DNA from: CBDUXT01 sp965371245
Lineage (GTDB): Bacteria; Planctomycetota; Phycisphaerae; UBA1845
Length of the DNA: 64,000 nt
Direction of reading: 5' to 3'
NCBI GenBank assembly: GCA_965371245.1
Contig: CBDUXT010000014.1
Location: forward strand, 1-64,000
The stretch's first letter is position 1, and the number at the start of each line of letters is the position of its first letter. Position numbers and translations under genes: made by a program. Below are positions 33,033-43,500 of this stretch, one piece after another. The notes below the pieces were generated by a model that was not told the DNA's origin, made no database searches, and saw only the letters and a list, made by a program, of their open reading frames with translations.

Positions 33033-34114
33033 GGGTTGGTCTCCCTCTCGAAGAAAGGTGCAACGTCACTCCTTGCGGTTGACGGAATCGGGTGACGCAT
33101 CAATAGCAGTGTCCCCGCGATGAGCATGAGCAGAACGATCACGACGAGCCCCCATTCGGAGACCGCGGGAATCGGCAGGGGCGGTGGTGGCGGAGCGTAG
33201 ACTGTCATTCCGGTCGGCGTAAGAAAAGGAGCCAGGTCCGAGAAATTGACTAGCACCGTCGTCGTCCCATCGTCGGCGTCGATCTTGTACACCGTTCTGC
33301 TGATGTCTGCAAGGTATACGACGCTGCCATCCGGCGACAATCTCAGCGGCAGAGGACTTCCGGCTACGGCCTGGAAACCGTCCGCAAGTATGCGCTTCGA
33401 AATCAGATCGGCGCTGTCATAACGGTACACGTTGAGCCCCGCGCTGACGAACAGATTGCCCTGGGAATCAAACGCCAGCGAAAGTGGATTCAAAAGCGGG
33501 TCAAACACCGACGATTCACCGTCCGGCGTGATGCGGATGATCGCATCTGAGAGATCGCCGCAGTAGAACAAGTCGCCGTTGGACGCAAAATCCAAGGCCC
33601 CACGATCGAAGATTCCGTCCGCGGAATCGGCGAACACCGTCGCCGGCCCGCCTACGACTGGAAACCGCAGGATGGTTGAGTTGCTGCTGTTGAGCACGTA
33701 CAAATCGCCCGCGGCGTCGAACGCCAGGGCGTTGGCACCGAAGGGCCGGCGAAGGCCGTCCGATTCGTCCAGAATCACCTCGCTCGTCCCGTCCGGGGCG
33801 AACGACTGGACCCATCCCTGACTCGTCGGGGGAAAAATGCGTCCAGCACTGAGGGCGAGCAAGCGCTGCCCATCCGGCGTGAAACGCAGACCACTCACCC
33901 GGCAGAGCCCGTCATCCAGGTCGGCGAAGATGCTCGTCGCCCCGGTGACCGGGTCGATCTCCAGGATCACGTCATTCCCCATGTCGGGTTCGCATTCTTC
34001 GCCGCCAACGGCCGCCACGTAGATGTGGCCCGGGACAAACTTATCCTGCCCCCGCGCACCGCTTGCAAGAACCAGCAACACGCACGCAACGATCAGAGTG
34101 CCTCTCGTCTTCAC
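33029..34114 (-). CDS. surface-anchored beta-propeller protein with IPTL-type C-terminus
   Basis: A 361-aa protein with a GTG start and signal peptide (MKTRGTLIVACVLLVLASGARG). The body is an NHL/SMP-30-like propeller: LRFTPDGQRLLALS, NALAFDAAGDLYVLN, SLAFDSQGNLFVSA and LRLSPDGSVVYLAD are successive blades. The end, PIPAVSEWGLVVIVLLMLIA followed by basic residues, is an IPTL-CTERM-type sorting signal (Pro-rich stretch, SEWG, membrane helix). It is first in a unit with the galactose-oxidase-like gene, overlapping it by 4 bp. Confidence 0.8.
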   Translation of the reverse strand: MKTRGTLIVACVLLVLASGARGQDKFVPGHIYVAAVGGEECEPDMGNDVILEIDPVTGATSIFADLDDGLCRVSGLRFTPDGQRLLALSAGRIFPPTSQGWVQSFAPDGTSEVILDESDGLRRPFGANALAFDAAGDLYVLNSSNSTILRFPVVGGPATVFADSADGIFDRGALDFASNGDLFYCGDLSDAIIRITPDGESSVFDPLLNPLSLAFDSQGNLFVSAGLNVYRYDSADLISKRILADGFQAVAGSPLPLRLSPDGSVVYLADISRTVYKIDADDGTTTVLVNFSDLAPFLTPTGMTVYAPPPPPLPIPAVSEWGLVVIVLLMLIAGTLLLMRHPIPSTARSDVAPFFERETNP

Positions 34115-34779
34115 GACTCGCCTCCGACGAAACCGGCCTGAAAACCCCTTGTGGCCCAGGGCAGGATCTGTGATCCAAACCTGAATGGTATACTACCGTC
34201 AGGCGTACATGCACGTCAACATCAAAATGGACTGATTCTCACGACCATAGTCCGTCAAAGTGCCGTCCACGCCGGCGCGGTCATGGCAGCGTCGTTACAT
34301 TCACTGCAACGACCGAGGCACAAGGGAATCGAACTCTCTTTGCTAGACGTGGTCCGCCCGAGAGAATGCCCAAAGAAGCGATTACAGGCCACGTGGGGGC
34401 GTTTTCTGCCCGATCGATGGTTGGGCCACACCAGATCGTAAAACGAGCCTCTCTGCGGTGCTTCTGTGAAGCACATGTAGCCTAGGTAGGTGACGCTTGC
34501 AGAGCCTAAACAGGCCACCGCGTGCCCCTGCGGCCCCGAATCCCGACATGAGCGGCGCGCCTCAGAAAAAAGCCAAGATTCTTCGATTTTTCGTGGACGC
34601 TTTGGACTCCAATTGACGGCAACAGTTTGTCGGAGACCGACCCCGTCCGAGTGGAAAGTGGGCGCGGATCGGAATCGCGTCGCGAGCGCGGTGAGTTTGA
34701 CGTTGGCCGCTCCGGTCTGAACGTCCCTCGGCCCTGATCACCTGGGTCCGATGTTTCTGGGATGCGAGTGAGCGGGTGT
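34115..34779. other. intergenic stretch, nothing recognised
   Basis: About 660 bp without a convincing gene. It carries the promoter side of the propeller gene and may contain the eroded upstream part of the beta-helix pseudogene that follows. No strong hairpin or repeat was noted. Confidence 0.35.
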
Positions 34780-35156
34780 TTCGGTTTCTCGCATTGTCTT
34801 GGTGGACTCGGACGTCCCGGGCGACGGCGTCGGCACCGAGGACGACAACCTGCGCTTGCTACCTGACTCTAATGCTGATCGATTTGGGCGATCCGAACGC
34901 CACGGTCACGCTGGGTAACGCCGACGGCCACCTGCGCATCCTCTGCGGCCGAATCGAAATGGGCGCCTTCGAGTTCGGCGTAGGCGACTTCGACTCCAAT
35001 GGGCTCCTCAACCTGACGGACCTCCCCTCCTGGCCTGCATGCCTAACCGGCCCTGACGACGGACCACGGCCGGCGGGCCGCGAGGTGTTCGCCGCCGCCG
35101 CCGAGATCGCCCTCAACGACGTGCGAGCCTTGCAACTGCTCTGCCTAGAGCCGTAG
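34780..35156 (+). pseudogene. frameshifted end of a beta-helix/dockerin secreted protein
   Basis: In one frame, GDGVGTEDDNLRLLPDSNA resembles the segment before the final turn of a beta-helix protein. It then shifts frame near 34875 to LIDLGDPNATVTLGNADG, EMGAFEFGVGDFDSNGLLN and WPACLTGPDDGP, a standard Planctomycetota dockerin-like end with a second, worn repeat (NDVRALQLL). The N-terminal part is missing. It is the only plus-strand relic in this block. Confidence 0.6.
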
Positions 35157-35172
35157 TGGGTCTATAAGACCG

Positions 35173-35454
35173 TCAACGCCAGTCGACATCCACGTCGAAC
35201 AAACCGCTTGACGGATTGAACATGGATTTGGTTGGAAAAGCTGCCCGGTCCATTGCCCGAGTTGAAACGAAGAGCCGCACGACCGCCGCGACGTGTTCGA
35301 AGAAACTCGCCATCTCGCCGTCATCGCTCAGGGCCAGTTCATCGCGAATGGCTTCCAACGAGTCGACGACGGAGGCGACGTTCTCAGCCAGGGCAGCGCG
35401 GAAGGCGACTTGCTCCTCTACGGTGCCAGTGGTTACGCCCCAGGTGTCCATCCC
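35173..35454 (-). CDS. hypothetical helical protein (93 aa)
   Basis: MDTWGVTTGTVEEQVAFRAAL followed by ASVVDSLEAIRDELALSDDGEMASFFEHVAAVVRLFV reads as a real amphipathic helical protein. A GGGGG run precedes the ATG. The frame continues upstream to 35781 but there it runs through a dispersed hairpin repeat and is Arg/Pro-rich, so it is not part of the gene. Function unknown; it may be a truncated gene. Confidence 0.4.
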   Translation of the reverse strand, partial: GMDTWGVTTGTVEEQVAFRAALAENVASVVDSLEAIRDELALSDDGEMASFFEHVAAVVRLFVSTRAMDRAAFPTKSMFNPSSGLFDVDVDWR

Positions 35455-35640
35455 CCGAGCATGCCACGGATCGGTAGGAATTTGCAAACCGCCGAGTCTT
35501 GATTTCGCTCCTGACAGGGTGTTCGGCGGGCCGTCCACCTTCAAGGCACGCCCGGGGGTAGAAAAAACCGTGTGTTGCCCTAGCGGAAATCTCAAAGCAA
35601 ACGAGCGTCGGTACGCAGTTCGACAAGAAGATTCGCTGAC
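35455..35640. other. gap between the small helical ORF and hairpin repeat copy A
   Basis: About 190 bp in which I see no gene and no marked structure. Confidence 0.3.
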
Positions 35641-35780
35641 GGCCTGCGGCTCGGGACCCGGTCGGCCGTCGCTCGCCCATGCCGAGCGAAGCGAGCCGGC
35701 GGCGGCCGATTGGGTGTGCCGCTGGCCACGCCTGCGGACGGGTTCCCGGAGGCCGGGAGAAGGAACAACTTGCGAACCCA
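35641..35780. repeat. dispersed hairpin repeat, copy A
   Basis: Matches the stretch at about 53015-53130: CCTGCGGCTCGGGACCC, then CCGTCGCTCGCC, GAGCGAAGCGAGC, and CCTGCGGACGGG further on, all in the same order. The centre folds into a hairpin with arms CGGCCGTCG / CGGCGGCCG. A weak relative of REP/BIME-type elements; no ORF is conserved. Confidence 0.6.
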
Positions 35781-35917
35781 CCTGTACGCTTGATCAACGC
35801 TCTTGCGGATAGTTCTTCATCGAACATAACCAACGCTCCGCCAAGTCTCGAGTTGCGAGCACTCCACACGCGCTGACGCGGTTGATCGGTGCCTTACGCG
35901 GTGCTCTTCCCCGTAAG

Positions 35918-38900
35918 TCAAGGTTCGCACTCGTCGGGGATACCGTTGCTGTTGATGTCAAGCGAGGTTCCACTGTCAATGTCGCATGCGTCAAAGTTGC
36001 CGTTCGCGTTACAATCACGCTCGGGAATATCCAGGACGTATGCCTGACCATTGAGCGCGCCAATGACTGCCCGGTTCCCGCTAAGGGCGACTGCCATACC
36101 AAACTGCGCAAACGCCCCGGTGTTGTCCCCCCCAAGCTTCGCGTGCTCCAACCATGCTGTGCCAATCTTCCGAAATGCGTAGGCAGCTCCGGAGTTGCTG
36201 GCGCCATGGTCGCCGAACGGGGCGCCAACAATGGCCAAGTTGCCTTCCAGCGCAACTGAGCTGCCGAAGCTGTCGTTGGTGTCTGCGTTCGATGCAGTAA
36301 GCTTCACTTCTTGATTCCATGCAATTCCGTCGAACGCAAAAATATAGGCAGAGCCCGACGCGCTACCGCCATCGTCGTCGCCGGATGCGCCGATGACGAC
36401 CCGGCCACCGCTGATATCTACGGCAACTCCAAATGCGGCATGAACAGCTACGTCCGGCGCCGTGAGCTTGGCTTCTTGATTCCATGCAGTTCCGTCGAAC
36501 GCAAAGACGTATGCCGAACCGGTTGAATTGTCGCCCGGCGAGCCGATCACGGCCCGGTTGCCGTCAATCGCAACGGCAGCACCGAATTCGCCGTGGACAG
36601 CCGCATCAGAGGCAATCAAGACCGCCTCCTCAGTCCACATGGTTCCGTCGAAACGGAAGACATATGCCGCCCCCGTAATCAGCCCGGTTCCGCTACGGCC
36701 AGTCCCGCCCACAATCACAACGTCGTCGCTTGCGGCGACCGGTCCGCCGAACCCGTCAGCAAACTCAGGTAGGGAGGCGGTCAGTTTCACTTCCTCAATC
36801 CACGTTAGTCCGTCGAATCGGAAGAGGTACGCCGCATTACCGAAACCACCGGTCCCAAGGATAGCGAAATTGTTCCCCATCGCAACGGAAGATCCGGCGA
36901 AGAAGGCGAACGTCGCGTCCGAGGGAATCAGTTTCGCCTCTTCGTTCCAACCCGTTCCATCAAACCGCAATACGAAGGCCGCGCCTGATAATGTGCCGGC
37001 TAACCCACTATTCCTGGCACCAATCAGAGCAACATCGGACCTCACTCCAACCGCTTGACCAAATCCATCGCTGGCTTGCCCGCCACATTGGTTCTGGGAC
37101 GAAACGGCCGAGGCCACCAGGCAGTCGTCCGGAATCAAGTCACCGTCACAGTCGTTCGCGAAAATGTCGCACGCGTCGGGGACACGGTTGCCGTTACAAT
37201 CCGTTCCCGTAACACCCCCAATATCACACTCATCCGGTACGGAATTGCCATCACAGTCTTGGCTTGTGGCGGAGAGGATGTCGCATTCGTCGGGCACAGA
37301 GTTGATGTTACAGTCGCTGTTAGATCCTTCCGTCAAGTCGAACTGATCTGGAATACTGTTCAAGTTGCAGTCAATCTGACACTCATCCGGTATTCCATCA
37401 GGAGCGGCGCCGAGGCCGACAACGTCGAAGCTCGTGCCGGCTACAATGTCGCACGGGTCCGGTATTGTGTTGGCGTTGCAGTCCAACGCGCAGGCGTCCG
37501 GAATCCCATCGAAATTGCAGTCGGCGCTCGTCCCGGCCAGAATGTCGCACTCATCGGCAATGCCGTTTCGGTTGCAATCCGCTTCACACTCGTCAGGCAG
37601 GTTGTTACTGTTGCAGTCAATGCTCGTTCCCGCGGCGACGTCGCATACGTCGTCAACTCCGTTGCGATTGCAGTCAATCTCACATTCGTCTGGTATGTTG
37701 TTGGCGTTGCAATCCACGCTTGTACCGGCAACGATGTCACAGAGATCACCAACTCCGTTGAAGTTGCAATCCTCACATTCATCCGGAACATTGTTAAGAT
37801 CACAATCTGCGCTAGTGCCTGTAGCTAGGTCGCACTCATCGGCCACGCGGTTGCCGTTGCAGTCCTCGCATTCATCCGGAACACCATTGAGATTGCAGTC
37901 ACCACTCGCAAGATCGGAGATATCGCACGAGTCGGGAATTCCATTGCCGTTACAATCGAACGCTCCGCCGATCGTCGTTTCACATTCATCCCGCAAGCCG
38001 TTTCCGTTACAATCGGCAATACCGGCGTCTATCGGTGTCGGAAGTGGAGCGATGACTCTGAGGGAGCCAACGACCGATTCCGTTCGAACGATTGTATTCG
38101 TCGCTACGTCGATAACCGAGATGCCACCCGTTCCGATCGCCAAGAGATGTCTTGCGTCTGCCGTAAGTGCGACAGATTCGCCGAAGAAAGACACATCCTG
38201 TGTGCCTGCAATGCGAGTTCCCGTGTCGGTCACATTGTCGAACGCATCGATTTCGAGCACCGAGATCTGCCCCGCGCCGGCGACATAGGCCGTGCGACCG
38301 TCCGGCGTGAACACAAAGTCGACGGGGGCCCGTTCAAGAGGTATGCTCTCTCGCAGGCTGACACTGCCGCCGGTAATGTCTAATACACCCACAGCAGGCG
38401 GGAAGATGTTCGCTACCAGAGCGAGTCGTCCGTTAGGCGAGATCTTGATGTCCGAAGGGTTTCCGCCGCCCGAGTGGACGCATGCACCGGTGTCGATGAG
38501 TTCTCCAGTTGGAGTCAGCAGGACGGGCCGAACCGTCGAATCTCGCGAGAAAGATAGTAGAACGAGTGAGTTGTCTGGGCTGACATCCAAAGAAACAAAC
38601 GAAAGGCCTGAACTGTCAGGACGGCCAACCGAGAGCGTGCTTATGATCGTTTGTGTTGCCACATCCACGGTCGCGAGCATATCCGGGCCTCCAAAGAACG
38701 GGCCCGAGAACGCCGCCGCCACAACCGCGAGCCCGTTACCCGTGCATGCAATAGACACGTCGCCGGGGAAACCCAATGTTGGCAATGGCACGGAGCCAAC
38801 GATACTTGGCGGCACCGACAGCAGGTTCACCGTTGTTACTGAGACGGGATGCGCCAAGACGGCTCGAGATCCGTCGGGGGTAATCGCCAGATCAAAGATC

Positions 38901-40000
38901 TCGCCAATTCCAAGTTGGTCATCCAAAGTGGAGAGCCGAGCTGGGCCGCAAGGATCCTGAAAGTCGAGCACTTCGATTCGTCCGAGTTCACGAGTCGGTT
39001 GAAAGATGTTCCTAACGAAAATCGCTTGCCCGATCAGCTCACTCGGTTGATCGCCTGCGTTCAGCTTCAGAATACCGGCATCGGTCAAACCATTCGCGAT
39101 CGGCGGAAGGCCAAAGACCTCGGCAGAAACAAAGTTGCCGCCCACCGTGGCCGATGCTGTGACAGACACGGTCGCGTCGCTGACGATGATGCCGGGGATG
39201 GAAAACAGGCCGGTCAAGTCGGTCGCGCCAGAACCGGAGGACGGTCCCGCAATGGCGGTGACCTGAACACTCGATGCGGGAGAACCGTCGGCGAACTGCA
39301 CGAATCCTTCAACGGTTGTGAGTAGCGGATCGGTGGGTGTCGCTACGACGCGGATGATTTCTGCACTCGTAGCGCCCATGTTGGTGGCGGCGATCCCCAC
39401 AAGACCAACCGACAAGGCGCTGATGAAGCCGTTTTCGTCGACCGTCGCGATGTCGGGGTTGCTGGTACGGTACACCGTTTGCTGCGATGCAGCGGTCGCA
39501 TCGACTATAAGACCGTCGATAAGCTCCAGCGTCACGGTTGCCTGGGCCGTCGCCCCTACTTCCATTAGCCTGTTCCCGCTCGAGATGGTAAGCGAAGCGA
39601 CGAACGCGCGGCGGTCTGCTTCCGGAAGCGTCGCGGGATCGAAGGTGACCGTAAGGTCGCGGACAAACACTGTCTCGCCCTGCCGGAACCGAAACGGTTC
39701 ACTCACGAAGTACTTTACGAGACCGCCGGATCGGCTGATTCCCCCGACTCTTACGGCCAGGTCGCTTACGAAGTCAGGGCGCGTGCCGAGTCCTCCGGGT
39801 CCGAAGCGGTCGGCCGCCCTGATGTTGGCGATCTCGAAGCTTCCGTCGGGATTGACCTGCACGGATTCGCCGGTAGACGACGCGATCCACGAGCTGTTGA
39901 GCGTAACGGGTTGTTGGGCCGCCGCGGGAAGTGCGCACATTATGCCGACCAAAATTGCGAGCGATGCCGTTCGCGGTCGGGTTCCTCTACAAAGAAACAT
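35918..40000 (-). CDS. large secreted protein: Ig-like, propeller, DCN repeats and FG-GAP domains
   Basis: 1360 aa with a signal peptide (1-28). In order: an Ig-like/BIG_2 region (YRTSNPDIATVDENGF near 190), a carboxypeptidase-like or Ig fold, a YVTN-type beta-propeller (SPNGRLALVANIF, TPDGRTAYVAG), about 20 Asp/Asn repeats of the DCNxNGIPDECD type (thrombospondin-3/calcium-binding-like), then an FG-GAP/integrin-like propeller with blades such as GFGQAVGVRSDVALIGAR and FGAAVAIDGNRAVIGSPG, closing with two more Asp repeats. Extracellular, calcium-stabilised adhesion or surface role is likely. Lies alone between gaps. Confidence 0.8.
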   Translation of the reverse strand: MFLCRGTRPRTASLAILVGIMCALPAAAQQPVTLNSSWIASSTGESVQVNPDGSFEIANIRAADRFGPGGLGTRPDFVSDLAVRVGGISRSGGLVKYFVSEPFRFRQGETVFVRDLTVTFDPATLPEADRRAFVASLTISSGNRLMEVGATAQATVTLELIDGLIVDATAASQQTVYRTSNPDIATVDENGFISALSVGLVGIAATNMGATSAEIIRVVATPTDPLLTTVEGFVQFADGSPASSVQVTAIAGPSSGSGATDLTGLFSIPGIIVSDATVSVTASATVGGNFVSAEVFGLPPIANGLTDAGILKLNAGDQPSELIGQAIFVRNIFQPTRELGRIEVLDFQDPCGPARLSTLDDQLGIGEIFDLAITPDGSRAVLAHPVSVTTVNLLSVPPSIVGSVPLPTLGFPGDVSIACTGNGLAVVAAAFSGPFFGGPDMLATVDVATQTIISTLSVGRPDSSGLSFVSLDVSPDNSLVLLSFSRDSTVRPVLLTPTGELIDTGACVHSGGGNPSDIKISPNGRLALVANIFPPAVGVLDITGGSVSLRESIPLERAPVDFVFTPDGRTAYVAGAGQISVLEIDAFDNVTDTGTRIAGTQDVSFFGESVALTADARHLLAIGTGGISVIDVATNTIVRTESVVGSLRVIAPLPTPIDAGIADCNGNGLRDECETTIGGAFDCNGNGIPDSCDISDLASGDCNLNGVPDECEDCNGNRVADECDLATGTSADCDLNNVPDECEDCNFNGVGDLCDIVAGTSVDCNANNIPDECEIDCNRNGVDDVCDVAAGTSIDCNSNNLPDECEADCNRNGIADECDILAGTSADCNFDGIPDACALDCNANTIPDPCDIVAGTSFDVVGLGAAPDGIPDECQIDCNLNSIPDQFDLTEGSNSDCNINSVPDECDILSATSQDCDGNSVPDECDIGGVTGTDCNGNRVPDACDIFANDCDGDLIPDDCLVASAVSSQNQCGGQASDGFGQAVGVRSDVALIGARNSGLAGTLSGAAFVLRFDGTGWNEEAKLIPSDATFAFFAGSSVAMGNNFAILGTGGFGNAAYLFRFDGLTWIEEVKLTASLPEFADGFGGPVAASDDVVIVGGTGRSGTGLITGAAYVFRFDGTMWTEEAVLIASDAAVHGEFGAAVAIDGNRAVIGSPGDNSTGSAYVFAFDGTAWNQEAKLTAPDVAVHAAFGVAVDISGGRVVIGASGDDDGGSASGSAYIFAFDGIAWNQEVKLTASNADTNDSFGSSVALEGNLAIVGAPFGDHGASNSGAAYAFRKIGTAWLEHAKLGGDNTGAFAQFGMAVALSGNRAVIGALNGQAYVLDIPERDCNANGNFDACDIDSGTSLDINSNGIPDECEP

Positions 40001-40162
40001 TGCTTACAACCTTTCTTTCAAGCAACTCGTGCGAATCGAGTCGCCGTCAAATGGGCGCCGTAGGCCGTGCCTTGGGATCGAGTTTCCTAAAGCGAGCCAA
40101 TTCTGACGGACCAAGATCCTTTCTTAGAACACTCTGAATTGTGGGTGTGAATTCCTTTGCGG

Positions 40163-40561
40163 CTACTGCTCAACGAGTTGCCGAATCTCTTCCGCTGCTA
40201 GAATCAACCTCGATGTCTCATAATCATGAAACTTGACCCCCCGGACGCCCCAACGGCGGTTCATCTCAGCAGCAGCTAAGGTTGGCCCAAGGGAGTCCAA
40301 TTTGTGTACTAATCCGGCGAGGAGTTTTAGAAACTCTGCCTTCTTGGTAGCGTTTGATGCAATTGATTCAAGCTCTAGTTCCACGGTCCCAGGCGCGTAT
40401 TGTGTGCAGCAGCCATCCCAGCGAACTGTGACCGCTTGGAGGGACGAGAACCGATCGAGGTCTGCACGTACGTCGTCGAACATCATGCGAATGAGCACGA
40501 GCAGATCGAGATCGCTGAGTACCTTTGATTGTTGCCCAACTATCTGAACAGATGTCGCCAT
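40163..40561 (-). CDS. candidate immunity protein of the RHS toxin
   Basis: A 132-aa soluble protein of unrecognised family. Its ATG follows the RHS stop codon by 2 bp (TAA-CC-ATG), the tight coupling usual for polymorphic toxin-immunity pairs. Residues 15-60 are acidic (LLVLIRMMFDDVRADLD) and the end is helical. Assigned by position only. Confidence 0.6.
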   Translation of the reverse strand: MATSVQIVGQQSKVLSDLDLLVLIRMMFDDVRADLDRFSSLQAVTVRWDGCCTQYAPGTVELELESIASNATKKAEFLKLLAGLVHKLDSLGPTLAAAEMNRRWGVRGVKFHDYETSRLILAAEEIRQLVEQ

Positions 40562-40563
40562 GG

Positions 40564-43500
40564 TTAATCCAAGAACGAGATGCCCTTCTTAGCGCTAGAT
40601 GTTCCGGCCTTTACCAGTGTCCTCACCATCGACCTCTGGGCGGCGGACAAACCCCTAAGGTCCACGAAGAGAGCGTTCGTAAACGTGTTGAAGCGAGCAT
40701 CCTTGTTCGCAGCATTCGCCAAACCCTCTACGCTGCCTTTCGCGGGTATCGGGCCCTTCAGACTGATGGGACCGAACACATTGTCGACGAAGTCAGCCGC
40801 GTCGTCGACACTCCTGCGTATCGTTCTTCCCAGAGCCTGCTCGATGCGAACGCCACCGATACCCTCTGCCTTTATGAACCCCCTTGTAGGGTCCGTCCCG
40901 AGCACTCTCACCCGCGCTCGAAGAGAGCCTACCGCCCCTGGCCCTACATCATCTACCACGCCAAGGGTAAACTTGGCAACCGGGCTGGCTCCTTTGCCCG
41001 CCAACTTAGACACGGCATTCCCAACGGCACTGAGCGGAATAAAATCAACAGGTTGAATAAAGGAGGGCTCGGCGCTCAAAGGCGCGCTTCTTAACTCCAG
41101 CTGAAAAATACTGCCCCCGAGAGACTCGATCTGGTCGTCTAGTATCTCCTTTTCTCCAGGGTTGAGGAGACCGAACGTCTCACGTATGAACCGCCTTGTT
41201 ATTAGCGCGTCTTGGTCCGAGGCCAAGTCATCCCGTTCCCTGATCAGACTCTCAAATTCCTCTCGGGTTAAGTTGCGAGTGCCGAGGCTACCGGAGCGGG
41301 CGGTGCCGTCGGATTCAGCTGTCCCATCGACGGCTGCAATGGATGATTCAGATGCGGCGGCGGCGTCCAATCCCAGCTGGAAGAGATCTTCGTCAATGAT
41401 GCCGCCGCCGGAGAAAAGCTCATTTCCTTGTAGCGTGATGATGTCTTCTTCGTCTTGGAGCCCGAAGAGATCGAATCTCCCCAGGGGCGCACTGCTGGCG
41501 TATTGATAGAGGTTGGCACCGCCGCCAAACCCGGCCGGGTCGCGGTGGACGAACCTGCCTAGCTCGGTGTGGTAAAAGCGATTTCGTAGGTCGATCAGGT
41601 CGCAAGATTCGTGCGGGCGACCGGACAAGCCGAGTTGATTCCCGATGGCTGATGAGCCGAGCGACGCGCCAGCCGAGTCGTAGACCAGCCTGCGTCCGTA
41701 AGCGTCGTAGCGATAGGATTCGACCACCTGGCCGGCGGAGTCAGTGACGGCATCGATCGTGCCGAGTTTCGTCGCATGGAAGAAGTGGGAAACTCCACCC
41801 TGGCGCCGTTCCAACGGCTCGTCCTGCCCCGGCCCATGCACGATGGATGTTAGTGCGCCGGCCGAAGGGCGATCTTCCAAGACGCGCCAGTCGGAATCGA
41901 AGACGAATTCGGTGGCAGCGCCACTCTCGTCGGTTGCGCGGACGCGGAAGTCGCGGGCGTCATATTCGTTTCGTAGAACAACGGTCGCGTCGGCCTTGCG
42001 GGCGACCGAGAGCAGGCGGTTGAGCGTATCGTAGGTATAGGCAAACTCGCCGTCATCGATCGTGTTGCCGTTCTCGTCATGTGAGATGGCGACCGTGCCG
42101 GGTGCTGGTGTGCCATTGGTTGGGTTGAATAGCTGGGGGTTGGTCCCGCGACCCAGATACTCGTTGACTTCGTTGGCCTGTCGAAACTCGCTTTCGGTCG
42201 CGCCGTCTTTGGTGACGCTGGTTTCGAGCCAGTTGCTCAGCGGATCGAGATTCGTCCACGTTTGGGCTTGCATCAAATCCGGAAGAGTTGATGGGGAAAC
42301 GAGTGACGGCACGTCCATCAAGCCAACCTGAACAACCCCCCGATCGAACTGAACGAGGCGGTTTAGTGCGTCGTATTGGCCGATGACGCTGTTGTCTGTG
42401 TCGCGGAGGCGCTGCGAGAACGTCAGATTCCCCACCGGGTCGTAGCCGTAAAGCATGTTGATGAAGTCGGCCACCTTGGTGTGCTTGACGGTCTTGAGGC
42501 GTCCGTTGTTGTCGTACGAGCGAGTTGACGTGACGCCATTGCCGAATGTGATCGTCTTGCGGAAGCCAGCGAGGGTGTAGGTATATTGGGCGATGGAGGC
42601 GCCATCGCCGGTATCGATCATTCGGTCGCGCTTGTCGTACTTCTCCACGATGACACGCCCGGATGGGTAGGTAATAGTGCGCCGATTGGCGATTTCGCTC
42701 AGATCGTATGCAAAGCCGGTCGTTAACAATCCCTGTTTGATCGATGTAACACGGTCGGCTGCGTCGTATTCGAAAGCGACGTTGGTCACGGCGTTGTCGG
42801 CGGTGAGCATTCGGCCGGTGGCGTCGTAGCTGTAAGCGTCCGTACCTTCCAGGTAGGTTCGCGTTCGCAAGAGGTAGAGGTCGTCATACGCGAAGGTGAT
42901 AACGCCGCCATCCGGATTGGTCTGTCGGGTGATGTTGCCGACTTTGTCATGCGCGAAGGCGAGCAGCCCGCCATCGGCAAAGGCCCGCTTCACCATGCGG
43001 TTGGCGTTGTCGTACTCGAATGATGTGGTTCCGCCGTTGGCATCGCGGATAAGCGTCTGGTTTCCCAGTTGGTCGTACTCGAAACTTGTGGTGAGGCCCA
43101 AAGGCTCGCGCGTGGTGACTAAGCGGTTGAGGTTGTCATACTCGAACGTGGTGAGATTACTGTTGCGATCCCTGGCGGTGGTCTCGTTGCCGACTTTGTC
43201 GAAAGTGAATGTTTCCGTCTTGCCCAGGCCATCGGTGATGGTAAGCAGGCGATCGACCTTGTCGTATGTAAACGCCGTGCGCCGGTCATCGCCGTCAAGA
43301 GCCTCGACAACACGGCCTGCGGGATCGTAGACGTTACGGGAAACCTGTCCGATCAAGTCTTCGGTCAACGTCAGTCGGTTCGCGGCGTCGTACGTGTTGG
43401 TAATCACATTGCCGTTTGGCAGACGTATCTCCGTCAGGTTGCCGTTTCCGTCATAGGCTCGCCGGGTCGTAAGCTGGAGCCCACTTGGTAAAGCATCCAG

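Noticed and set aside
35455..35781. N-terminal extension of the 93-aa frame
   Set aside because: Runs through hairpin repeat copy A and is Arg/Pro-rich; the ATG at 35454 is preferred.
37140..38030. CRISPR array or tandem DNA repeat
   Set aside because: The periodicity comes from protein Asp/Asn repeats (DCNxNGIPDECD type); there are no identical repeats with unique spacers.
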